NCBI GenBank assembly: GCA_000226015.1
Contig: JH153008.1
Coordinates: forward strand, 59,469 to 104,526
Length of the DNA: 45,058 bases
Direction: 5' to 3'
Source: Mnemiopsis leidyi
Lineage: Eukaryota; Ctenophora; Tentaculata; Lobata; Bolinopsidae
Part shown: positions 33,879-43,237 of the stretch, piece by piece
Layout of the letters: every line of letters begins with the position of its first letter
How positions within the stretch are numbered: position 1 is the stretch's first letter
Position numbers and translations under genes: made by a program
The notes under the pieces: model-generated
What the model was told of the DNA's origin: nothing
The model's database searches: none
The model's input: the letters and a program-made list of their open reading frames with translations, nothing else

Positions 33879-33979
33879 GTAAGTGACTTATGTTCTCCTT
33901 GCAGCGAACGTTTATTAAGTTTAATCTTCGCTGGCATCTTAAAGTTCCTTTCTCCATTTGTTTCTTTAGCTCACTGACT

Positions 33980-34351
33980 ATGTTGCTTCGTCCGTTGCTT
34001 GGACAAGGTGCCCGCCTCTCCCCTAGACCTGGAATTTCCGCAAAATCTGGACTTTCTCCAAAGTCAGGGCTCTCCCCACAATCTGGATTGTCCCCCAAGT
34101 TTAATTATTCGACAAATGCTAGTAGTAGTTCCGCCTTCAATCGTCGAATGCATGAAATCAAGAACTCCAACCTGAAAATGGGTTCTCCATCGGCGCAGCC
34201 CAACCCATCATTCAAACGTGATGAAGAGATAAAGCGAGACTCAGTTTCACGAAGGATATCGAAACAAGTTAACGCCAACACTGAAAAAGAACGCAAGGGT
34301 AGAAAGCATGATTTTGATCTTTTTGATGACGTGGGCGATTCAAATTCAAAG
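33980..34351 (+). CDS. Array first exon: 124-codon segment with SGLSP repeats
   Basis: The preferred start is ATG 33980, ten bases after a strong acceptor-like CCATTTGTTTCTTTAG|. The frame is also open from ATG 33890. The exon ends at AAG|GTAAGT (34352), phase 0, after 124 codons. It begins MLLRPLLGQGARLSPRPG. Next comes an 8-residue-type repeat, KSGLSPKSGLSPQSGLSPK, with three SP sites. A Ser/Asn stretch follows, then KRDEEIKRDSVSRRISKQVN with PKA-type sites, and the acidic-aromatic end KHDFDLFDDVGDSNSK. The F-D-L-F-D-D patch parallels I-F-D-I-F-P-D-D at 18507. No known domain. Inferred alternative innexin N-terminus. Confidence 0.7.
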
Positions 34352-34906
34352 GTAAGTCTGTTTATGTTGTGATGTTGGATTCAGGGTTTAACTTCTAGAT
34401 TCTTTATTCCTAAAGATTGATGTTGTGATGCTATTGTGTATTTACCACAATGTAAGATTATTCTCCTTTATAAGTATGTTTAGGTTCCAGTACCAACTAT
34501 ATACGTTGCGCAGCTCTTCTTCCTTGGTACAGTAATGGCATAACAAGTTAAGCTCGATTATGAAATGCATCCGTGATACTTATTATTCGGCATAATAACT
34601 TGGGATACTAAGATCACAGGAAGCTCTTGACAGCAAGAGCTGGTGATTATAGTCGTCAACCAAAACTTGGTCTTGTAGTATAAACAAAAGAAGTGCCGCC
34701 TTATGTCATTAACGGATTGATTAATTATAACAACCAAATTAACAATCAAACCTGGTGATTGGTGTCAACAATAATTGATTTGTTTGATAATGATAGCCTT
34801 CATATGCTGATCCGGCTACTAAGTATTCGTGAAAGCAGTTCGCCTTGTGATCAGATCGTTCCAATCTATTTTTATTCGTTTGAACAGTTTTATTGATATT
34901 GGCAAG

Positions 34907-35167
34907 ATGCTACGGACGATGCTGAAAGCAACCCTCCAAATGAGCACTGCAGCTCCAATCGGGTCCAACAAACTTGGGACTCGTGGCTCCATCTCGGGAG
35001 TTTTGGATCCGTTCAACACCAACCTAAGGAGAAATCCCAATGCTAGCCGAAACAATAGAGGGTCTGCTGTCAACCAACTGTTGGGTCGCTCCACTCGTCA
35101 GAGGTCAGCCAGAGGTGCCGTGCCCGGAGACTTGGGTGACTTAGAGGGTGGGAAAAGACATGGAAAG
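34907..35167 (+). CDS. Array first exon: 87-codon Asn/Arg/Ser-rich segment
   Basis: ATG at 34907 (GGCAAGATGC) opens 87 codons to donor AAG|GTTTGT (35168), phase 0, with a stop eight codons into the intron. It begins MLRTMLKATLQMSTAAPIGS, is rich in Asn/Arg/Ser (NLRRNPNASRNNRGSAVN, GRSTRQRSARG), and ends GDLGDLEGGKRHGK. A good acceptor (TTCGTTTGAACAG|) lies 19 bases before the ATG. The ending GKRHGK recalls the KHGRNFK ending of the internal exons. No known domain or membrane segment. Confidence 0.7.
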
Positions 35168-35643
35168 GTTTGTTTTGATTACTGCTTATAACGAGTGAGC
35201 CATAAGCAATAAGCATGATTATGCGTTTACCAAATTAACATCGTAATTTTTGTGTTTGGAGATCTAACATACAATTTAGCCTTATATATATAATGAAGAA
35301 AATTAGAAGTGTGAGTTGGAACTGATTTCAGTATATCTTTCATTTATTCGTGAAACTTGGCTGACTGTTAGTTTTCCCTAGGTAAATGTATTCGGAATAT
35401 TCTGATTAAGTTTCATCGGTCAATCGCTTCAGTGCAAGAATTTGTCATCGATTTGTCAAACTAAATCATATTGGTATTTCCGTACATGATGAAGTTATGA
35501 AGTAAGACTATTTCCTTTCCAACTGTTTAGAGCCATTTCATCTTAAACGTGTTTGTCCAACATGGTGAACAGTTTCCTCAATTCTTTCATAGGGATATAA
35601 TTTTCCGTGTCGTTTGAATTCCATTTCGTCTTGACCTGCAGTC
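35168..35643. other. Stretch between array exons
   Basis: Contains a six-codon ATG ORF (MKKIRS, 35293-35310) ending at GTGAGT in phase 0 just after a TATATATA tract; too short to call. It ends in a strong acceptor-like TTTCGTCTTGACCTGCAG|, two bases before the next ATG. Confidence 0.35.
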
Positions 35644-36465
35644 ATGAGTTTTAAATCATGGCTTGTTCGTCAAGTGTCAGCCGTTAAAGAAGAAGATGAA
35701 GAACACTCTACATCCGTCTATTCCGAACCCACCAGTACAATTTCTGCCAGCTCAACTTTTACTTCTCCGCCACAAGTCCGTCGATGTAGTCTTGAAGTTG
35801 CCTCTCGACTCTTCTCGAAATATGTGGTCCCCAGAATTGGTACAAGAAGTGAAGCTCTGGATGAAGATGTCGAAAATCGGGGCGAATCCTTTTCAGATGC
35901 AGTGAAGAATATATCAAGTATTGCTGATTGTAAAATGAAACTGCAAAATAAGCTCTTACGAACTGTGATTTGCCAAGTAACACCACAATCTAGTCCTGCA
36001 GTGGTTCGAAGTAGACCTTGCAGGCAAGGAATGATAGGCACACCTCCCTCAATTGCACCCTTAATGCGTAACTCTTTGAATGTGAGTTCTCTTGCAGCTG
36101 CAGACTGCCTTGCTCCCCAAGATTCCCCTGACTTAGGAGGCAGTGACAGTGACGAGTTTGAAAGAAAGCGTACCCGCAAACAGAGTACTGTCACCAGAAA
36201 CACAGAGAAGGCGTCAACCAAGCAGGACGGAGCACCGAGTATGAAGAAACCTGGTTTAACTAGAGCTGCCACTCAGCAGGTATTGCGAAGGAGGAACACT
36301 ATGGTAAGAAGCTCAGCACAGCCCCCCGTTGATCGCCAACAACTACTAAAGCGGGGATCCTTGGCCATCAAATCTGGGGCGCCGGCAGGGGAATCTAAAG
36401 CAGGATCAACAGCCAAAGCCGCAGCTGCTCCTAAAGCCACTCCTGGTGGAGCTAGAATGGGACCG
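35644..36465 (+). CDS. Array first exon: longest member, 274 codons, Ser/Arg-rich
   Basis: ATG at 35644 opens 274 codons to donor CCG|GTAAGA (36466), phase 0. A second possible phase-0 donor (ATG|GTAAGA) lies inside at 36304. It begins MSFKSWLVRQVSAVKEEDEE, then a Ser/Thr-rich part (YSEPTSTISASSTF), then RRCSLEVASRLFSKYVVPRI. The acidic LGGSDSDEFE is followed by RKRTRKQSTVTRN. Then come RAATQQVLRRRNTMVRSS, LLKRGSLAIKSGAPAG and an Ala/Pro/Lys-rich end. At least four basophilic kinase sites (RRCS, RKQST, RRNT, KRGS) are visible. No known domain. At this length the open frame is significant by itself. Inferred alternative innexin N-terminus. Confidence 0.75.
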
Positions 36466-39400
36466 GTAAGACTATTGACATTAATTGCACATTAATCAAT
36501 ACAGTATCATATACCAAATATTCCATTCCTCTGGTAGAGTGGTAAATCATTATATTCTCATTTGAATTGTCTGTTGAGTTCTTCATAGTTTTGTAATTGT
36601 AGTAACTGTAAAATCTCAAGCGAACACGCCATTTTGGTCACGTGTTCCATCGTTACTGCCAGCTCTCTTCTCAGTAAAGTGCGGCAATTATCGGCTGCTT
36701 TCCAACAATTTTCGTGGTCGGCTCTTCGAGCGTTGCTCTCTCATTGACCACAAAGTCTGCAGGAAGGCTAAGCTGTACCAATCTTATAGATACACACGTT
36801 ATCTGTTTTGTAGACTACGCAACTCACAGTTCACTCTATATGCGCTTTTTTAAGCTACGCTCTCAGGAGGGAGGGCTCTCATTGGACAAATGAGTTTTGT
36901 TTTTGTCTTTACCCTCCACCAGGACTAACGTTCATGAGACTTATCTTTTTCCTGTGTCAGGATGATGATCTGCTTATGTAATAGTATATTTTGAGTTTTG
37001 TTGAAAAACTTGATGTAGATGACATTGAAAAACTTGATGACAACTTCATTTTTGGACGAACTTACGCCTTGAGATAAGGAAACTTTTATCCTCGGTGATT
37101 AAGCCAAAGCAATTTCTTCGGCGAGGGCAATTTTGTACGCTAGTTTCCATTATACTACCGTTAATTTTGGCATAAGTGGAAATTTCTCAGAGAAGCACAC
37201 TGATTTGTCTCACTCAAGCTAAAACGAGTTAATTGGACACCGGACTTAGGGCTCACTGTGTCCACTTCTATGGGATGTGTCTGTCGGGGAGGCTGCTTGA
37301 GTTGTCTCAATATTTAGAGACACGACTTGCACAGGCACAAATCTTAAAGAATCAAGACGGTCTCGTTTGCTTCAAGTTAATGCAACCATCCTCCTTTCCT
37401 TAGTTTGTACGTGAGGATTTTGCCTGGTAATCACCGAAAATTCAGTGCCTCATAAACTTCAGAATTTCAGACCTGCCGTTAAATTATTCAAACTCTCAAC
37501 TTAGATTCTTTTCATAACGAGATAAACAATGCGAAAATGCTTTTCGCGTTTTCGCTTGAACATAAACTAATATTAAGGAATGCTACACATTCCTTACTGG
37601 CGCAGTTTTGTTCCTTACTACCAGTGAGATGGAGAGGTTATGTCGACAATGCTGTTGGGATAGTCGCCATGAACCGACCACGGTTGTTAGTCATTGTTCT
37701 ACACGGATAAGCCAGAGGAGTAGCCTCTGGTATCCCAATAACACTTTTTTCTCCGTTGTTGATGGTATAATTCAACTCCTTGTGCGCACGTGGACGCTTC
37801 GGGATGGCCAGGACTTGGAGCAAATATTTGCATCTTTGTTGAGCACATGCGACGTTGTCCTGCTCTATTAAACTGCGGATGAAGTCAGTTAAACCAGTTT
37901 TTGTTTCCAAAAAGGAACGGAAGATCTCTGATTCTGTTGCTCCTTCGTCGGACAAGTCTACTGATGTGCCGCAGGTAGCTGATCTCGCTAGTTGCTGTAA
38001 GGCTCGGTATTATAAAGATTGAACTGAGGGAATATGAGGGTTTGTTTTTCAAACTGTCTCTCAAATCTGCTGAGTAATTACACTTGTTTTTCGATGTTTC
38101 GACTGTATTATGCAATTCCATGACCTTTTGATCAGGACTCAAATGGTTGATTTTGCAATTTGTAAAAATTTATTGTCACAAGACTTTTCTTTTTTATAGT
38201 TGCCTAATTTTAATATATATATATGATTTATATAATGCAATCTCTTTTATTTGGCATAGGCATAGGCCTGCAGCGGACTACGCCTTGTGTCTTCTTTGCA
38301 AGGATAGCAGTTAATAGTCTTGTTCGTGTCCTTATTCCATTAACGGATTCTTTTGTAACCAGAAGTTGCCCATAAAAGTCCCTCGTCAAACCCCTGAAAA
38401 AACTTATTTAACCTACCACCTTCTACAAATAACAACTTAATGTTGCTAAATAGATTTTGTGGATAATCTAATTATCACTGTTAATTTCTGCAACCTTCTC
38501 TTTCAAGCTATTAACTAATTCGAAATAATGCATTATTTAGTCATGTTTGTAGTCTTAGCCGTATATTCGCTTGCATTATATGCAAAACGTTTTGAAACAC
38601 AGGCGAACATGTAAATATTCCAGAATACTGCATTTTGATTTAAGGGATTGTTTTAAGGTTCCCGCCCGTGACAGCTATTTTTGAATTACTACCCATAATA
38701 ACGGTCCTCAAACGCTCCAAGGTTGTGACGTGGGTTGTTCAAATTAGAACATCATGAGCATAAAGTTTACTTTAAGCTTGGCCGTTAGATTGCCTCTTTA
38801 AGTTTAACTATATTCCGTCTCTGATGTTGCAATTGATATCAATGATAAAGCAACATCAAACTTTGTGCTTTGCGTATCTTTTTTCCCGAACCCATGATCA
38901 AATTCGCTGCTAGCAACTCCACAAACTCTTTATTTAGATAATGAGTAGCTAGTTTACACGTAACCTACTCTCCAACTTTACAGCGGTCAAACATCTTTTC
39001 CCTGCCAGGGCCTTGTCTCCTCTCCTTCCAGTTAAGCAGTTAGGCAACATGCGGTCATCTCACTTGACCTCATCCCACAAAACGCTGGGAAACAGCTTGC
39101 TCTGTTGAAACACTTAGTGTTGCCTCGAGATCGTTGTTTTCCTAGTTAACTACAGCTAGCAGACCAATGGCTTGTTGCTTGTAGTTGTGTAGCTGCAAGA
39201 GTAGGGAGAGCATCTGAGCATGTGTATGCGGAGCTGCTGCTGAGTGAGCAGGGCTGAGTTGTGATGTTACTTTGTGTGTAGACTTGGACAGGAAGTGTTA
39301 TCCCATTACTCCGGCTGTTTGCTGCTTTACTCCACAAATAGAGTCCTGACTCTGCGGGAGGATCGGTCTTTGGAGATTGTTTATAAACTGAGCTCCTCCT

Positions 39401-40483
39401 CAAACCCTTTCCTAATTGGCAGGGGGTAGGTCGTTGGATTTAATTTGTTTTCCCTGTTTAGCATTTACAATCAGTCATTAATATAATTGACATGTTAACC
39501 AAACCTGCACATTGCATGATATTTAGTTCACATTAACATTCTTTTACGATCAGTCATCATTACCATGCCACACAAATAACTACGGTCTAATTGCGACTCA
39601 GTTACTACCTCCAGGGTAATCGCTTTGTGCGCCAAATCAAGAATAAAGCAAGCGCTGGCAATGTTAAGAGAAGATAATTTTGCCTCTGTTCACTTCTCTC
39701 ATTGTTTGTTGAGTTGTGCCGAGTTATCTGCATTGTCTGTACTTTTCAAACGTTGATGAGAGCGCGAGAATAGCCCTTCTAAGAATTTTAATGTTCTTCG
39801 AGAGTAAGATTGACATGATCCTGCTCGAGTAAGACTGTCACGGATCAATCGTATCAGTGTAAGTTATTCATTTTTGATAGACGCTGTCGTGAAGTTAGTG
39901 ATATATGCGCCATTTATTTTCTTTCTAGAGGCTTCACTTTTCATTTAGGCAACCGAGATGCAAGTTGAGTAAACCGAACGTTAAGTACAGATGAAACACG
40001 GGGAAATTTGCTTATATTTAATCGGCGAATCCCCTCAAAGGTTCATATGATATGCTGAAGTCCCAAAAGTAATAGAGGATTCAAATCTCTTGTCCACGGT
40101 GGAATACAAGTTAAATATGATCGATCACTAACCAGAGTCAAAAATCTATCTTCCATTAAAAATAGCAAATTACCATGATTGTTCATTTACCATTAACATG
40201 CCATCTGATAAGACAATTATCCTGATTTGGATTCATAAGAAGCTGATGCAGACTCAACCTTCCTATTTGAAACCATGCTTACGATCCGATAGGAGGATCA
40301 TTACAATATTAAGTAATTACAAAGAAACTAAATAGCACTCTCCTCTCAATATCGCACCAAATAATCTATCTCTTCCGCCTGGTAGTGGTATCAGAAAGTC
40401 AATAAATTGGTCGATCGAGCGTTCTCTGTTATGGCAAGTGATATTTGTTGTTCTTGTGACTTGTGGTGTGATGAACGAGGGGG
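36466..40483. other. Long stretch without confident exons
   Basis: No plus-strand array exon was recognised. At 36961 a good acceptor (CTTTTTCCTGTGTCAG|) is followed by GATGATGATCTGCTTATGTAA (DDDLLM, stop), like a truncated internal array exon. The minus-strand ORF 37638-37994 is listed separately. An imperfect 24-bp duplication containing GAGTAAGA lies near 39797-39835. (TA)n runs occur at about 38215. Confidence 0.4.
37638..37994 (-). CDS. Unidentified minus-strand exon-like ORF
   Basis: Open for about 118 codons after a possible acceptor CCTTACAG| (exon starting at 37994). The first 75 residues look like a folded, helix-rich domain: SDEGATESEIFRSFLETK, TDFIRSLIEQDNVACAQQ, RCKYLLQVLAIPKRPRAHKE. 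The last 45 are less convincing, and a donor may lie after ...PKRPRAHKE. The helical pattern suggests an armadillo/HEAT-like segment, but I cannot name the family. It is on the strand opposite the array and may be an exon of another gene, a retrocopy fragment, or chance. Confidence 0.3.
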   Translation of the reverse strand, partial: QLARSATCGTSVDLSDEGATESEIFRSFLETKTGLTDFIRSLIEQDNVACAQQRCKYLLQVLAIPKRPRAHKELNYTINNGEKSVIGIPEATPLAYPCRTMTNNRGRFMATIPTALST

Positions 40484-40573
40484 ATGGACTTTGACTTTGA
40501 CGGTAACGAAGACTTTGGAGAAGACTCACCGAGAAGAGGAAGATCACGTGGCAGAGCGAGGAGGAGATTTGCT
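40484..40573 (+). CDS. Array first exon: 30-codon acidic-then-basic segment
   Basis: ATG at 40484 opens 30 codons to donor GCT|GTAGGT (40574), phase 0. An in-frame TAG lies three codons into the intron. Peptide: MDFDFDGNEDFGEDSPRRGR then SRGRARRRFA. The acidic-aromatic head followed by an Arg-rich tail repeats in miniature the layout of the other array members, and the head matches that of the ATG-less exon at 13032. It is the last confident array exon, 2.7 kb upstream of the innexin's first coding exon. Confidence 0.6.
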
Positions 40574-43237
40574 GTAGGTTTCTAGTTTTAGTCGTCTGTT
40601 ATCTGTTACACTTGCCCTGTCTTTTTATCTTTCGTACTCACTGCGATACGGGATTATGTGATTCATGATGAAAAAAGTCGTAATTGGGGATCGGCGTGGG
40701 CAGTACTTACTTCTCAATAGAGCATGCCATGTCATATTTCATTATTTCATGCACTGGAATTGTCTTAAACACAATTCTACCTACGCTTATTAACCAGATT
40801 GTGATTGGCAATCGTCGCAGTATGACCCTGGTCCCTTTGTGTTTGTTCCCGTGGCGATCACGTTTACTTGTCCCATCTCCTCACTTGCAATTTTCACGTA
40901 TAGCAAGCAACCCATCATTCATTATAGCTCGGTCACTGTGCTTCTGATATCGTACTGTTGCTGACTATATGTACTTACGAACAAAGTATCCGACAATTCA
41001 AGTTTTCTTAAACGTTAGATAGTCCGGCAATCCAATAATAAAAGGACCACCTCAAGTACAGTGTTTGGGTGTATGTTATGTATTGGTCGAGTGCGATCGT
41101 GCAAAATTGAGAGTAACAAAAGACGTCCCGATCTAAAAATTGCGAACCTGGGCAATCTTGTGAAGGTTTACTGTGCTCCTCTTTATTGTTCTAAAAATTC
41201 TTCAAACTCACCAACTTTCACGGAGGGTAAAACAATCATCAAATTGCAACTGGTATTCTCTATGGGTAGTATGCATGTTTTTTTTGTTATTTTGTTTTTG
41301 AAAAACTCAACTTGGTTTTCCAGTTTAGCAGCTTGATCAGCGCCAGATGTCTTCTCAATGAATAAATTTACAATATCTAAAGTATGGTTTTAATACGACG
41401 ATACAGAGCTTCCAGTCACACACTTTGTAACGGCTGAGAGCGTGTCCAGACACAGAGGTTACAGTAGCCAATAGCCATGTCGTTGTGAGAATTTTTGACT
41501 AATTGTTATGGGAATTGTATAGAATTCTCGAACTCACTCATTTTCTTATCATACCCATTGTGAATTGCATACCGGAGTCTGGACATATAAGTTTTTTGGA
41601 TTCTTGATATTTTGATAATATTCTATCGTACAAAATCCCTTCTCCACACAACTAGAACTCAATGCATAATCGGGTCTTTCAAGATCCTTAACAATAACTA
41701 TAATATCTACTTCTATTCGTTGCACTTATATATTATACTTTCATTATGGTGCCATTTGAAAATCGGGAATAAATCTTATAGTAATAGTGAAAGATAGTTT
41801 TGTTTGTGTCATGTTTGTAATATAGAGCCATTTATTGCTCTGCTATGTAATCTAAATTATTTTAGTAATAACACGGTTAAGCTTCGACTCTATAGAGTTA
41901 AATTAACAGGATGTAGTGTGATTGCGACACTAATTGTAAAAATAAATGACAGCATTAACTGCTCCAGACGAAGCGTATTATGTCCCATAACCTGCAATGA
42001 TTACAATAATAATCGTCCCTCAAAAAATATGGCTTCTAGTGATATAATCACATGACAATTGGAGCTACTTAAATTGTTCGCTCAATTCATAAATCAGCGT
42101 ATAGAACACTTTAATATCATCCTCGTATAAGCCACTGTACTTCGCCCTGCCCGAATTCAAAGTAGATAAGATCCTAACTACTATAATTACTGTCTCTACC
42201 TTCAGTCTACATGCACACTAATGCATATATTCAAGCTGCAAGTGGGCAGGTAGACCATGGTCCATCCTACAACTCAGATTGGTGCTCTCCTGGATGAGCC
42301 GCAGTCTGAGCTGGTATAATCATATGCTCTGCCTCTGCCTGGACTCCCTAGCAAATACGAGTATTGTTCTCCTCAAGATATACTTAGGAGAGTTTGGTTT
42401 AGTCTATGTACGTGTGTTTCTTGTCGGTTGTTCAACCATGTCCATTAGACATCATTCTCTGTCTTCTCATGTTTAATCCACCCACCTTTGGGATATGTTC
42501 AGTTTGTGAATCTGTCATTTTGTTACGGGGTTGAATGTGTTTTGTCAGCTGGATACCATTGGTAAGCTGGTACCAGCCAAGGTTTGAAGGTGTGTTAACC
42601 GATTAGACAGGAAACTAACCTTCACATGATCGAACTGGTCAGTGGTCTCAATAAAACACACGAATACTATCCAGTCGTGTGTCCGCTGCTGCGAGAAGCT
42701 TTATAGGTGGCGCTGTTTGTTACCAAAGTATAAGTCTGTTAAAACAAAATGATAAAATGAATTTTAATTGCGTTGTTTTAGTACGATTTTCATTAAAATG
42801 TTAAGGAATTCAGCAATTGGGATTCCGTTTATTTTGATTTTTTTGCTTCGAACAAAATTGTATTTTTCAGACTTCTGAATCTCAGCTATGCATTATTATT
42901 CCGATATTTTCTACATAAGCTATACTAAAAAATTTAGCGGAAACCTTTTATGTTGTTTTTCGAGAAGGAATTCCAGTTTCTGACCTCCGGTAACAATCAA
43001 AATGCCAAATATAGCAATTGATATTTATCGTTTCTGAATTTGCAATTTGATGAAAAAGTTGAATGCCCTGTTCCCGAAATGAATGAACACAAATCCGATT
43101 TATTCAATCCAATAAGTTTCTGCAATGTGCATACTACTAAAATTATCGCCTATCAGCTAAGCAATCACATACTGCTGAAAATTTGGCATTTTTCCGCTGA
43201 AGAGCTTTTGAAGATTAAGTAAGACACCTTTTTATAG
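40574..43237. other. Stretch between the last confident array exon and the innexin
   Basis: Apart from the candidate at 41073, no exon is supported. A 9-codon ATG ORF (MCFVSWIPL) ends at GTAAGC near 42566 in phase 0. The stretch ends with the acceptor CACCTTTTTATAG|. Confidence 0.4.
41073..41165 (+). CDS. Candidate small first exon (MLCIGRVRSCKIESNKRRP...)
   Basis: ATG at 41073 opens 31 codons to donor AAG|GTTTAC (41166), phase 0. The peptide is basic: MLCIGRVRSCKIESNKRRPD then LKIANLGNLVK. The donor is weak but of the same AAG|GTTT type as the exon at 34907. The frame remains open for 56 more codons beyond it, so the exon end is uncertain. The position between the array and the innexin fits. 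Confidence 0.3.

Noticed and set aside
35718-36272. 184-codon minus-strand ORF
   Set aside because: Antisense shadow of the 274-codon array exon; no splice or family support.
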